Shown here: positions 43,401 through 52,249 of the stretch, one piece after another | How positions within the stretch are numbered: the first letter of the stretch is position 1 | Layout of the letters: each line of letters opens with the position of its first letter | DNA from: Alphaproteobacteria bacterium | Lineage (GTDB): Bacteria > Pseudomonadota > Alphaproteobacteria > Rhizobiales > Xanthobacteraceae | Reading direction: 5' to 3' | DNA length: 64,000 nt | NCBI GenBank assembly: GCA_005884765.1 | Contig: VAZV01000132.1 | Location: 124,001 to 188,000 of the forward strand | Position numbers and translations under genes: made by a program | Notes under the pieces: generated by a model | Database searches by the model: none | Told to the model about the DNA's origin: nothing | The model's input: only the letters and a program-made list of their open reading frames with translations

Positions 43401-45653
43401 ATGGGAAAAGCACTGATTCCGCCTGAGCCGGCTGAAATTCACGAGGTTCCGCTGCGCGATGCGCTGGAAGAGCGCTATCTCGCCTACGCGCTCTCGACCA
43501 TCATGCATCGCGCGCTGCCCGACGCGCGTGACGGTCTAAAGCCGGTGCATCGGCGCATCCTCTACGGCATGCGTCTGCTGCGCCTTGATCCGGGCGGGCT
43601 TCCCAAGAAATCGGCCAAGATCGTCGGCGAAGTAATGGGCTCGTACCATCCGCACGGCGACCAGGCGATCTATGACGCCATGGTGCGTCTCGCGCAGGAT
43701 TTCTCCTCGCGCTATCCGCTGGTCGACGGTCAGGGCAATTTTGGCAATATCGACGGCGATAACCCGGCCGCGATGCGCTACACCGAGGCCAGGCTGACGG
43801 ACGTCGCCCGGCTGCTGCTGGATGGCATCGACGAGGACGCGGTTGAGCTGCGGCCAACCTATGACAACAGCGGCAAAGAGCCGGTGGTGCTGCCCGGCGG
43901 CTTCCCGAACCTGCTCGCCAACGGCTCGCAGGGCATCGCGGTCGGCATGGCGACCTCGATCCCGCCGCACAACGCCGCCGAGCTTTGCGACGCTGCGCTG
44001 CACCTGATCGAGAAGCCGCAGGCCAAATCGCGCGCGCTTCTGAAATGGGTCAAGGGGCCGGATTTTCCGACCGGCGGCATCGTCGTCGATTCCAAGGAAT
44101 CAATCGCGGAGGCCTATGCCACCGGGCGCGGCTCGTTCCGCACCCGCGCCAAATGGGTGCAGGAAGAGGGCGCGCGCGGCACTTGGATCATCGTCGTCAC
44201 CGAGATCCCGTGGCTGGTGCAGAAGTCGCGATTGGTCGCGAGGATCGCCGAGCTCTTGAACGAAAAAAAGCTGCCGCTGGTTGCCGACGTCAGGGACGAA
44301 TCCGCCGAGGACATCCGCCTCGTGATCGAGCCGAAGTCGCGCACGGTCGATCCCGAATTGATGATGGAATCGCTGTTCCGCCTGACCGAACTGGAAAGCC
44401 GCATTCCGCTGAACCTCAACGTCCTGATGCAGGGCAAGGTGCCCAGGGTCGTCGGCCTTGCCGAGTGCCTGCGCGAATGGCTCGACCATCTGCGTGACGT
44501 GCTGGTGCGCCGCTCGAATTTTCGCAAGAGCCAGATCGAGCACCGGCTTGAGGTGCTCGGCGGCTATCTGATCGCGTATCTGAACCTCGACAAGGTGATC
44601 AAGATCATCCGCACCGAGGATGAGCCGAAGCCGGTGCTGATCAAGACCTTCAAGCTCACCGACATCCAGGCCGATTCCATCCTCAATATGCGCCTGCGCA
44701 ATTTGCGCAGGCTCGAGGAAATGGAGATCAGGACCGAGGACAAGAACCTTCGCAACGAATTGAAAAGCGTCAAGGCGCTGCTCGCCTCCGAGGCCGAGCA
44801 ATGGTCCAAGGTGGGCGAGCAGGTCCGCAAAGTCCGCGATATGTTTGGGCCGAAGACGCCGCTCGGCAAGCGCCGCACCCAATTTGCCGACGCGCCCGAG
44901 CACGATCTCGCCGCCATCGAGGAGGCCTTTGTCGAGCGCGAGCCGGTCACCGTCGTGGTCTCGGAGAAAGGCTGGGTACGGACGCTTAAAGGTCATGTCG
45001 CCGATCTCTCGGGGCTTACCTTCAAGACTGACGACAAGCTCGACCAGGCGTTCTTCGCCGAGAGCACCTCGAAGCTGTTGTTGTTTGCCACCAACGGCAA
45101 ATTCTATTCGCTGGACGTGGCCAAACTCCCCGGCGGGCGCGGCCATGGCGAGCCGATCCGGATGTTCGTCGACATGGACCAGGATGCGGCGATCGTCTCG
45201 CTGTTCGTCAACAAGGGCGGCCGCAAGTTCCTGATCGCAAGCGGCGAGGGCCAGGGCTTTGTCGTCAACGAGGACGATTGCGTCGGCAATACCCGCAAGG
45301 GCAAGCAGGTGCTCAACGTCGAGATGCCCAACGAAGCCCGCGCGATTGCGACGGTCGCGGGCGACACCGTCGTGGTGATCGGCACCAACCACAAGATGGT
45401 GCTGTTTCCGCTCGATCAGGTGCCGGAAATGGCGCGCGGACGCGGCGTGCGGTTGCAGAAATACAAGGACAGCGAATTGTCCGACGTGGCCGTGTTCGAT
45501 TCCAAGGCCGGCCTCACCTGGAAGGATTCCGCCGGGCGCGAGCAGAGCATGACCCTGAAGGAATTGTCCGACTGGCGCGGCAACCGCGCCGACGCCGGCC
45601 GTCTCGCCCACGGCCTGCCGAAGTCGAACAAGTTTGGAAGGGGCGTGGAGTGA
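43401..45653 (+). CDS. parC: DNA topoisomerase IV subunit A
   Basis: A 750-residue type IIA topoisomerase subunit that decatenates replicated chromosomes. '[20 protein letters not shown]' and '[20 protein letters not shown]' frame the quinolone-determining region, and the catalytic Tyr lies in '[10 protein letters not shown]'. A C-terminal beta-propeller covers about residues 500-750. The parE partner is not in the window. Confidence 0.97.
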   Translation: MGKALIPPEPAEIHEVPLRDALEERYLAYALSTIMHRALPDARDGLKPVHRRILYGMRLLRLDPGGLPKKSAKIVGEVMGSYHPHGDQAIYDAMVRLAQDFSSRYPLVDGQGNFGNIDGDNPAAMRYTEARLTDVARLLLDGIDEDAVELRPTYDNSGKEPVVLPGGFPNLLANGSQGIAVGMATSIPPHNAAELCDAALHLIEKPQAKSRALLKWVKGPDFPTGGIVVDSKESIAEAYATGRGSFRTRAKWVQEEGARGTWIIVVTEIPWLVQKSRLVARIAELLNEKKLPLVADVRDESAEDIRLVIEPKSRTVDPELMMESLFRLTELESRIPLNLNVLMQGKVPRVVGLAECLREWLDHLRDVLVRRSNFRKSQIEHRLEVLGGYLIAYLNLDKVIKIIRTEDEPKPVLIKTFKLTDIQADSILNMRLRNLRRLEEMEIRTEDKNLRNELKSVKALLASEAEQWSKVGEQVRKVRDMFGPKTPLGKRRTQFADAPEHDLAAIEEAFVEREPVTVVVSEKGWVRTLKGHVADLSGLTFKTDDKLDQAFFAESTSKLLLFATNGKFYSLDVAKLPGGRGHGEPIRMFVDMDQDAAIVSLFVNKGGRKFLIASGEGQGFVVNEDDCVGNTRKGKQVLNVEMPNEARAIATVAGDTVVVIGTNHKMVLFPLDQVPEMARGRGVRLQKYKDSELSDVAVFDSKAGLTWKDSAGREQSMTLKELSDWRGNRADAGRLAHGLPKSNKFGRGVE

Positions 45654-45907
45654 GGGGTGCGGGCCGCGCCGCGCCCAAATCGCTCCGGGGAGCGCCGCCG
45701 GCTGCACGCGTAACGGTGGGTATCGCCAGACGGCGCGATGGAGTAATGTCTCCTGTCTCCGCTGATCGCGCCAGCCTCTGATCGCTATCGCGTTGCGGTG
45801 GCGTGGCCAGCCGGGAGGGGTGCCGACTTCCCGCAGCTCCCAATGGATTGCGGCGGCGATATGGATTGCGACGACGGAAAGCAAAAGCCGTAGCTTGCAG
45901 TCTGACG

Positions 45908-46324
45908 TCAGACCGCCGCGATGGCCTCGATCTCGATCAGGAAGTCCGCCCCATACAGCTTCGACACCTCGACCAGCGTCACGGCGGGTGCGGCGGGCGG
46001 CGTGACCGAAGCAAAGAAGGTGTTGCGTGCCTCGCGATAGGGCCCGAGGTTGTTCATATCGGTCAGGAACACCGTCAGCTTGACCAGATTGGCTGCGGTG
46101 CATCCGCTGGCTCGTAGGGCGATGGCGAGGTTGCGAAACACCTGCGCCGCTTGCGTAGCAAAATCGCCCTTGCCGGCGACGTTGCCGTCGCGGTCGAGCG
46201 CGGTCTGGCCCGCAATGAAGATGATCCGGCTGGCGGCTACCTCAACGATTTGCGAGTAGCCCGGCGGCGTGCCGAGTTCGGGCGGATTGATGCGGGTGAT
46301 CGACGGACTTGCAGCGTTCGGCAT
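45908..46324 (-). CDS. RidA/YjgF-family protein
   Basis: A 138-residue protein with 'IIFIAGQTALDRDGNVAGKG', 'VFRNLAIALRASGCTAANLV' and 'PAVTLVEVSKLYGADFLIEI'. RidA proteins hydrolyse reactive enamine/imine intermediates. The canonical RidA Arg (usually in 'RxxV') is replaced by the stretch 'PAVTLVEV', so this belongs to a different Rid subfamily. It is the last gene of a minus-strand group below the MFS gene. Confidence 0.9.
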   Translation of the reverse strand: MPNAASPSITRINPPELGTPPGYSQIVEVAASRIIFIAGQTALDRDGNVAGKGDFATQAAQVFRNLAIALRASGCTAANLVKLTVFLTDMNNLGPYREARNTFFASVTPPAAPAVTLVEVSKLYGADFLIEIEAIAAV

Positions 46325-46354
46325 GTTCGGACTTTCCGTTGGGCGGCCGGAACT

Positions 46355-46546
46355 TCAGTTGCGCGGCGCCGAGATCGGTGGCGGGCCGAGGCCGACGGGC
46401 TTTTTCGGCTTCAACATGCCGGCGTAGAACGACAATCCCCAGACCAGGACCAGGCAGATCAGATAGACCGTGTAGGCCTGCGGCGGCGTCGTGGCCCACT
46501 GCAGGAAGCTCTTGGGCTTTTGTGGAGGGCCTTTTTCGTTTTCCAT
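46355..46546 (-). CDS. Small single-span membrane protein
   Basis: The 63-residue protein has one transmembrane helix ('VYLICLVLVWGLSFYAGM') and Pro/Lys-rich ends ('PQKPKSFLQ', 'KPKKPVGLGPPP'). ATG 46546 ('MENEKGPP') is chosen; an extended frame to 46612 is less likely. It lies between the MFS and RidA genes. No function is known. Confidence 0.72.
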   Translation of the reverse strand: MENEKGPPQKPKSFLQWATTPPQAYTVYLICLVLVWGLSFYAGMLKPKKPVGLGPPPISAPRN

Positions 46547-46608
46547 GGCGTCGTTTTGCTTGAAACGCTCAAGGAAAGAAAGGCCAAATCCGCGTCGCGG
46601 ACGCAGCC

Positions 46609-47766
46609 TCACCTCTTGCGCGACCGCTCGTGCAACAACAGCAGCGCCAAGAGCGCGGCAAGGCTGAGGCCGGACGACACGATCAGGATACGGCTTCCCA
46701 TGCTGTCTATCAGCAATCCGAAGGCGAGCGGTGCCGCGGCCTGCGCCATCCGCGCCGGCGCACCGATAATGCCGAGGCGATAGGCGTAATTCTGCGGGCC
46801 GAAGATCGCGAGCGGCAGCGTGCCGCGCGCGATTGTCAGGATACCATTGCCGGCGCCATGAAAGATCGCAAACGCGCTCGCCGCGCCGCCGCCGACGATC
46901 GCGACAATAATCGCGCCGAGCGGATGCGTCAGGCAGGCAAGTCGGGTGGACGCCAGCGGATGATAGCGGCTGAGCAAGCTCGCCTCGACGATGCGGGCGG
47001 CAACCTGCGCCGGCCCAATCAGCGCGCCGGCCGCGACCGCCTGCACGGAGGTCGCGCCGGCCGCTTCCAGGATGCGAGGAAAATGCGCCGCCATGGCGCC
47101 GGTGACGCTCCAGGCCGCAGCAAAGGCGAACGCCAGCAGGATCATGGTCCGATCGATCGGAATGTGCGGTTTAACCGGCGTTTGCGTCGCCGCTTTCGCC
47201 CCCTTCACGGCCGGCAGCATCAGGAAGTTGATCGGCAGGCCAATCAGCACATGCGCGGCCGCCCAAGCAAAGCAGGTGTCGCGCCAACCGATGCTCTCCA
47301 GTCCCCAGGCCGTCAGCGGCCATCCGACTGTCGAAGCAAAACCCGCGATCAACGTAATGCCGGTGATCGCGCCACGCGCGGCATTGCCGTAGATACGGCC
47401 AAGCGCGCCAAAGGCCGCGTCGTAAAGGCCAAATCCCATACCGATGCCGAGCAGCAACCAGGCTGTGACCAAGAGCGTAATCGAATGCGTGAGGCCGAGC
47501 AGGGCCAACCCGGCGGCAAGCGTCAAATTGGAGATCGACAGCACCTGGCGTCCGCCGACCAGATCGATCTGCCGCCCGACTCGCGGACCGAGCAGCGCCG
47601 AAATCACCAGCGAGGCCGAGAATGCCGCAAATATCCAGTTCGAGGAAACGCCGAGATCGCGCGCGATCGGATCGGCCAGGATGGCCGGCAAATAATAGCT
47701 GGAGGCCCACGCCAGCGTTTGCGTCGTCCCGAGCGCCAGAATGATCGGAAGCTGGCGCCCGCTCAT
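46609..47766 (-). CDS. MFS transporter divergent from the ars genes
   Basis: A 385-residue, 12-helix major facilitator ('LPIILALGTTQTLAWASSYY' at the start, 'GPRVGRQIDLVGGRQV' as the loop 2-3 motif). ATG 47766 is chosen; a TTG at 47790 is possible. It is divergent from arsR with only 69 nt between, so both promoters probably share one ArsR operator. MFS proteins next to ars genes include arsenite or organoarsenical exporters (ArsK, ArsJ, ArsP groups). An arsenic role is inferred from position only. Confidence 0.88.
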   Translation of the reverse strand: MSGRQLPIILALGTTQTLAWASSYYLPAILADPIARDLGVSSNWIFAAFSASLVISALLGPRVGRQIDLVGGRQVLSISNLTLAAGLALLGLTHSITLLVTAWLLLGIGMGFGLYDAAFGALGRIYGNAARGAITGITLIAGFASTVGWPLTAWGLESIGWRDTCFAWAAAHVLIGLPINFLMLPAVKGAKAATQTPVKPHIPIDRTMILLAFAFAAAWSVTGAMAAHFPRILEAAGATSVQAVAAGALIGPAQVAARIVEASLLSRYHPLASTRLACLTHPLGAIIVAIVGGGAASAFAIFHGAGNGILTIARGTLPLAIFGPQNYAYRLGIIGAPARMAQAAAPLAFGLLIDSMGSRILIVSSGLSLAALLALLLLHERSRKR

Positions 47767-47824
47767 GGCATTCCCATCATTCGACGACAATAGCCCAGCT
47801 TGACCGCGGGAGTATATTTCTATA

Positions 47825-47842
47825 ATTCCAGATATATGGAAT
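47825..47842. promoter_or_regulatory. Candidate ArsR operator at the arsR start
   Basis: Inverted repeat 'attcca'-6 nt-'tggaat' overlapping the arsR start codon (ATG 47836), inside the 69-nt divergent region. Autoregulation by binding near the start is typical of ArsR repressors; the site is unproven. Confidence 0.5.
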
Positions 47843-48204
47843 CCGAGCAGGCCATTCTCGCGCTCGCCGCACTTGCGCAGTCAACCCGACTGGAAGTGTT
47901 CAGGCTCTTGGTGAAGCACGAGCCGGACGGCCTCGCGGCCGGCGACATCGCGAGGGAACTCGCGGTTCCGCAAAATACCCTGTCATCGCATCTATCGATC
48001 CTGTCCCGCGCAGGGCTTGTGTCGGCGCAGCGGTTTGGCCGCTCGATCATCTATCGTGCCGAGCTCGGTCGCCTTCAGTCAGTTGTGCTGTTCATGCTCA
48101 GGGATTGCTGCGACGGAAGGCCCGAAATATGCGCACCGCTGATTGAAGGCCTCGCGCCTTGCTGTCAGCCCAAATCGAAATCGAAGAGAAGGGTCCATGT
48201 CTGA
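47836..48204 (+). CDS. arsR: ArsR-family repressor (arsenite-type)
   Basis: The 122-residue winged-helix protein has 'LAQSTRLEVFRLLVKHEPDG' and the recognition region 'VPQNTLSSHLSILSRAGLV'. C-terminal cysteines ('RDCCDGRPEICAPL' and 'LAPCCQPK') are positioned as in ArsR types that bind As(III) through C-terminal Cys groups rather than the helix-3 site. Its stop overlaps the arsC start by 8 nt. Confidence 0.93.
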   Translation: MESEQAILALAALAQSTRLEVFRLLVKHEPDGLAAGDIARELAVPQNTLSSHLSILSRAGLVSAQRFGRSIIYRAELGRLQSVVLFMLRDCCDGRPEICAPLIEGLAPCCQPKSKSKRRVHV

Positions 48205-48724
48205 GCGCATCTACAACGTTCTGTTCCTCTGCACCGGAAACAGCGCCCGTTCGGCTCTGGCGGAATCGATCCTGCGCAAGGATGGCCGCAACCATTTTCG
48301 CAGTTTCTCCGCCGGCAGTCAGCCGAAGGGGACGGTGAATCCGTTTGCCATCAAGGTTTTGCAAAGCCTCGACTACCCGACAGACAACTTGCGCTCGAAA
48401 AGCTGGCAGGAATTCGCAAACTCCGATGCGCCGGTGATGGATTTCGTTTTCACGGTTTGCGACAATGCGGCCGGCGAAGCCTGTCCGGTATGGCCGGGCC
48501 AGCCAATGACCGCGCATTGGGGCGTGGAAGACCCTGCCGAAGTCGAGGGAACCGACATCGAGAAGGAAGCGGCGTTCGTCGCAGCATTCCGCTATCTCAA
48601 GAACCGGATCGCGATCTTCACCAGCCTGCCGCTGGGGAGCATCGATCGGCTGTCGCTCGGCACCAGGTTGCGTGATATCGGCCGCATCGCTGGCGCGACA
48701 TCCGGCCGAGAAAAGGCCAGCTGA
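48197..48724 (+). CDS. arsC: Arsenate reductase, low-molecular-weight phosphatase type
   Basis: A 175-residue LMW-PTP-fold protein: the P-loop 'LFLCTGNSARS' carries nucleophile Cys12 and Arg18. Then come 'FSAGSQPKG' and 'VFTVCDNAAGEACPVWPG' with the resolving cysteines, followed by a C-terminal extension. It would reduce arsenate to arsenite. It overlaps arsR and touches aqpS by 1 nt, forming arsR-arsC-aqpS. Confidence 0.93.
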   Translation: MSERIYNVLFLCTGNSARSALAESILRKDGRNHFRSFSAGSQPKGTVNPFAIKVLQSLDYPTDNLRSKSWQEFANSDAPVMDFVFTVCDNAAGEACPVWPGQPMTAHWGVEDPAEVEGTDIEKEAAFVAAFRYLKNRIAIFTSLPLGSIDRLSLGTRLRDIGRIAGATSGREKAS

Positions 48725-49440
48725 TGCAAAAATTCGATTTGCCGCGCCGCCTGGCGGCGGAGGCGCTCGGCACGGCGCTACTGGTCGCAACCGTGGTCGG
48801 CTCCGGCATCATGGCGGAAACCCTGACCAAGGATATCGCGCTCGCGCTGCTCGGCAACACGCTTCCGACCGGCGCGATCCTGGTGGTGCTCATCACCATT
48901 CTCGGGCCGATATCGGGCGCCCATTTCAATCCGGCTGTGTCGCTCATCTTTGCGTTAAAGCGCGATCTGACCCCGCGCGAGGCGCTCGCATATGTGGCGG
49001 CGCAGATCGCCGGCGGCATTGCCGGCACCATCATGGCGCATGCGATGTTCGCATTGCCGCTACTCGATGCGTCGCTGAAGGCACGAACCGGTGGCGCGCA
49101 ATGGTTTGCCGAAGCTGTCGCGGCGTTTGGCTTGATCGCGACCATTCTTGGCGGCATCCGCTTCGAGCGCGCGGCCGTGCCATGGCTCGTCGGCCTCTAC
49201 ATCACGGCGGCCTACTGGTTCACGTCGTCGACATCGTTTGCCAATCCCGCAGTGGCGATCGCGCGATCGCTGACCAACACCTTCTCCGGAATTCGGCCTG
49301 TGGACCTGCCGGGGTTCATTGCCGCCGAGCTCTGCGGCGCGGTGATCGCGCTGATGGTGATGGGTTGGCTGCTGCGCGCGGGTGCTCCAATTGCATCTTA
49401 TGTCAAGGAGAACGGCGAGGTGGCCACGCGAAGATCGTGA
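48724..49440 (+). CDS. aqpS: Aquaglyceroporin of an ars operon (AqpS-like)
   Basis: A 238-residue MIP channel with six helices and two NPA boxes ('GAHFNPAVSLIF' and 'SFANPAVAIARSL'). In rhizobia, AqpS in an ars operon lets arsenite made by ArsC leave down its gradient, replacing an ArsB pump. The last 12 residues ('YVKENGEVATRRS' region) fall inside the first unit of a tandem duplication, so the tail may be recent. Confidence 0.93.
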   Translation: MQKFDLPRRLAAEALGTALLVATVVGSGIMAETLTKDIALALLGNTLPTGAILVVLITILGPISGAHFNPAVSLIFALKRDLTPREALAYVAAQIAGGIAGTIMAHAMFALPLLDASLKARTGGAQWFAEAVAAFGLIATILGGIRFERAAVPWLVGLYITAAYWFTSSTSFANPAVAIARSLTNTFSGIRPVDLPGFIAAELCGAVIALMVMGWLLRAGAPIASYVKENGEVATRRS

Positions 49441-49579
49441 GCTTTGCCCCAAGCTTCCGTCCGATGCGATTGCGCGGCATAATGGCGTATGTCAAAGAGA
49501 ACGGCGAGGTGGCCACGCGCGCAAGATCGTGAGCTTTGCCCCAAGCTTCCGTCCGACGCGATTGCGCGGCATAATGGCG
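49399..49579 (+). repeat. Tandem direct repeat, units of 89 and 92 bp
   Basis: Unit 1 (49399-49487) and unit 2 (49488-49579) are nearly identical ('tatgtcaa(g/a)gagaacg' start, 'cgcggcataatggcg' end). They differ by a 3-nt 'cgc' insertion and a few substitutions. The array spans the aqpS stop and ends at the cyclase start codon. It is a recent local duplication. Confidence 0.93.
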
Positions 49580-49580
49580 T

Positions 49581-50840
49581 ATGGACCTCACCCCCCGCCT
49601 CAATCTGATGAACTGGCTGGTCAGCCAGGGTCTTACCGGTCTGCCCGAGAACGAAGTGCTCCGCGGCTTCTGCGAACGCTGCCGCGCCGAGGGCCTCGAC
49701 TTGTCGCGCGGCCTCGTCTTCATCGATACGCTGCATCCGATCTACGAGGGTCGCGGGTTTCGCTGGAACGACGTCGAAAGCAATGAGGGCGACACTTTCG
49801 AATATGGGTCGACCAGCGATGGCGACGCCGCAAAGAACTGGCGCCGCTCGACCTTCTTTCACATGCTCGAACACGGCCATGACGAGATGAGCATCAATCT
49901 CGCCGATTGCGCTTGGCTCGATTTCTCCGTGATCGATGAACTCGCCGCCAAGGGGCATCGCCATTTCGTCGCATTCGTGCACCGCTTCGGCGAGACCGGC
50001 GCGCTCGGCCAGATGGACTGCTTCTATTCCTACTGGCTGACCCGGCGCGCCGCCGGCTTCACCGAAGCGGAGATGTCAGCGCTGCGCGACCTGGTGCCGA
50101 TCCTGGGGCTTGCGATCAAATCGGCCGCCCAGGTCGATATCGTGCGCACGCTCGGCCGCGTCTATCTCGGGCGCGATGCGTCGGAGCGGGTGCTGCACGG
50201 GCGCATCTCGCGCGGCGTCACCGAGCGGATCGATGCGGTACTGTGGTTCTCCGATCTGCGCGGTTCGACCGCGATCAGCGAAAGCATCGGCCCCGGCGAG
50301 ATCATTCCGTTCCTCAACGATTATGCGCAGGCTTCGATCGATGCCATTCATGATGCCGGCGGCGACGTGCTCAAGCTGATCGGCGATGGCGTGCTCGCGA
50401 TGTTCACCGGCGACGACATGGCCGCCTCGCGGCGGTCCGCGCTGGCTGCCGAGCATCAATTTCGAAAGAACATCATCACCCTCAATGCCCGCCGCGCGAA
50501 GGAGGGCAGGCCGGTCACGTCGGCCTATATCGGCCTGCATGTGGGCGAGGTCTATTACGGCAATATCGGCAGCGAAGACCGGCTCGATTTCACCGTCGTA
50601 GGTCCGGCCGTCAACGAGGTCAGCCGGATCGCGTCGATGTGCCGGTCGATCGATCGCGATTTGCTGGCTTCAATGGAATTCCGTGCCGGGCTCGACACGA
50701 CCGGCCGCCGCTATCTGGTCTCGACCGGCCGCTACGCCTTGCGCGGCATCGGCCGCGCCCAGGATCTTTATACGCTCGATCCCGATATCGCCTCGAGCGA
50801 ACCGGTCACCGGCAGCTATGAGCGTTATCTTGCGAGTTAG
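49581..50840 (+). CDS. Class III adenylate/guanylate cyclase
   Basis: This 419-residue protein has an uncharacterised N-terminal half of about 200 residues ('ARLN...NEVLRGF', 'WRRSTFFHMLEHGHDEMS') and a cyclase domain from about residue 205. The domain shows 'VLWFSDLRGSTAISE' (metal Asp), 'GGDVLKLIGDGVLAMF' (second metal Asp) and 'GLHVGEVYYGNIGS', and a following 'VGPAVNEVSRI'. It makes cAMP (or cGMP). The N-terminal part probably senses a signal. ATG 49581 lies at the end of the tandem repeat. Confidence 0.93.
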   Translation: MDLTPRLNLMNWLVSQGLTGLPENEVLRGFCERCRAEGLDLSRGLVFIDTLHPIYEGRGFRWNDVESNEGDTFEYGSTSDGDAAKNWRRSTFFHMLEHGHDEMSINLADCAWLDFSVIDELAAKGHRHFVAFVHRFGETGALGQMDCFYSYWLTRRAAGFTEAEMSALRDLVPILGLAIKSAAQVDIVRTLGRVYLGRDASERVLHGRISRGVTERIDAVLWFSDLRGSTAISESIGPGEIIPFLNDYAQASIDAIHDAGGDVLKLIGDGVLAMFTGDDMAASRRSALAAEHQFRKNIITLNARRAKEGRPVTSAYIGLHVGEVYYGNIGSEDRLDFTVVGPAVNEVSRIASMCRSIDRDLLASMEFRAGLDTTGRRYLVSTGRYALRGIGRAQDLYTLDPDIASSEPVTGSYERYLAS

Positions 50841-52063
50841 CGTTGGGCGCTGGCTTTCGTACGCAGCGCGTACAGCCCCACCGCGAGAGTCGAGGCGGCC
50901 GTCAGCACGATGCCGAGCGCGAGCATCGCCTCGTGGGACACGGTCGCCGCGAGCCAGACCCCGATCGCCGCGCCCATCATCTGCCAGAAGCCGAGCAGCG
51001 CGGAAGCAGCACCTGCCTTCTCACCGAATGGAGAAAGCGCTTGCGCGGTGCCGAGCGGATTGACGATGCCCATGCCGAGCAGGAATACGCTCATGGCTGC
51101 AAGGAACGGCAGGAAGGTCGGGGTGAACAGCGATACCAGGAGGATCGCGAGGCTGCCGGCCGCGGCCGCCAGCAGGCCGCCTTGGATCGAACGGTCCAAC
51201 CCGAAGCGCGGCGCCAGCTTGGTTGCCAGCATTCCCGCCGCGAATACGATCATCACGGTGCCTGCGAAGAACAGTCCGAGCTCGATCGGCGAAAAATGCA
51301 ATCCCTCGATCAACACCCGCGGCGCCGCCGAGAACATCGCGAACAATCCGCCCATGATGAGGCTGACCGTCGCCGCCGGTATCAGGAAGCGGCGATCGGC
51401 GATCAGCTTGACGTAGTTCCCGGTGATGGCGGCGGGATTGAGCGGTATCCGCGTCGAATGGTGGGTTTCGCCGAACACCCATTCGTAAGCGATGGCGCTT
51501 GCGGCAGCGAACGCGCCGACAAAGGCGAATTCGGCGCGCCAGCCGAAAATGTGGTCGAGCGCGCCGCCGAGCAGCGGCGAGAAGCCGGGCGCTGCCGCCA
51601 TCGCGATCATGATCAGCGCCATCGCGCGCGCGAGCGCCGTGCCGGAGAAGAGATCTCGGGCGATGGCGCGCGACAGCACCGAGGTCGCGCAAGCGCCCGC
51701 GGCCTGGATCACGCGGCCGGTCAACAGGCTCGGCAGATCAGTGGCAAGGCCGCACCAGATGCTGCCGGCCATGAACACCACAAAGCCCGTCAATACCGGC
51801 CAGCGCCGGCCATAGCGATCCGAGATCGGCCCGACCACGAGCTGGCCGAGCGCGAAGACCGCGAGAAATACCGTGATCGCCGAAGTGACGGCCGCGCTCG
51901 ACACCTTCAGCGACGCCGCCATCTGCGGCAGCGAGGGCAGCAGGATGTTGGTGGCGAGCGTTCCCGTCGCCGCCAACGCCGCAAGCACGGCGATTTCCGA
52001 CGCGGTTGAGGAAGTCTCCGAACGCCGCGCTGCTGAGATCGAGGGTGCGGTCTGGTCGGTCAT
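50837..52063 (-). CDS. Bcr/CflA-type MFS drug exporter
   Basis: A 408-residue 12-helix permease. Helix 1 to the loop 2-3 motif reads 'NILLPSLPQMAASL', then 'GQLVVGPISDRYGRRWPVL' and 'AIARDLFSGTALARAMAL', the Bcr/CflA pattern for bicyclomycin/chloramphenicol-type exporters. ATG 52063 is chosen; the longer frame runs into the REP-like element. It converges on the cyclase gene with a 4-nt overlap of ends. Confidence 0.92.
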   Translation of the reverse strand: MTDQTAPSISAARRSETSSTASEIAVLAALAATGTLATNILLPSLPQMAASLKVSSAAVTSAITVFLAVFALGQLVVGPISDRYGRRWPVLTGFVVFMAGSIWCGLATDLPSLLTGRVIQAAGACATSVLSRAIARDLFSGTALARAMALIMIAMAAAPGFSPLLGGALDHIFGWRAEFAFVGAFAAASAIAYEWVFGETHHSTRIPLNPAAITGNYVKLIADRRFLIPAATVSLIMGGLFAMFSAAPRVLIEGLHFSPIELGLFFAGTVMIVFAAGMLATKLAPRFGLDRSIQGGLLAAAAGSLAILLVSLFTPTFLPFLAAMSVFLLGMGIVNPLGTAQALSPFGEKAGAASALLGFWQMMGAAIGVWLAATVSHEAMLALGIVLTAASTLAVGLYALRTKASAQR

Positions 52064-52134
52064 GGCGGCTCCCGTCTGATTTAGTATGACGACTATCATA
52101 TAAAACCGGGCGGAAAGCGTCAATAATGGCAAGC

Positions 52135-52247
52135 CGTCATTGCGAGGAGCAAAGCGACGAAGCAATCCAGTCTTTTTGGGTGCTGGATTGCTTCGCGGAG
52201 CCTGTCATCGGGCGCGCATTCGCGCGACCCGTTGGCTCGCAATGACG
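52135..52247. repeat. Long imperfect palindrome, 'cgtcattgcgag' type (copy 2)
   Basis: Inverted relative to the copy at 32394-32510 and sharing 'cgtcattgcgag', 'gaagcaatcca', 'ctccgcgaagcaatcca'-type and 'cgatgacaggctccgcg' blocks in reverse order. It lies between two MFS genes. Confidence 0.85.
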
Positions 52248-52249
52248 AT

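Noticed and set aside
44100-46103. A 667-codon minus-strand frame
   Set aside because: It is the antisense shadow of parC, with composition of a high-GC non-coding frame.
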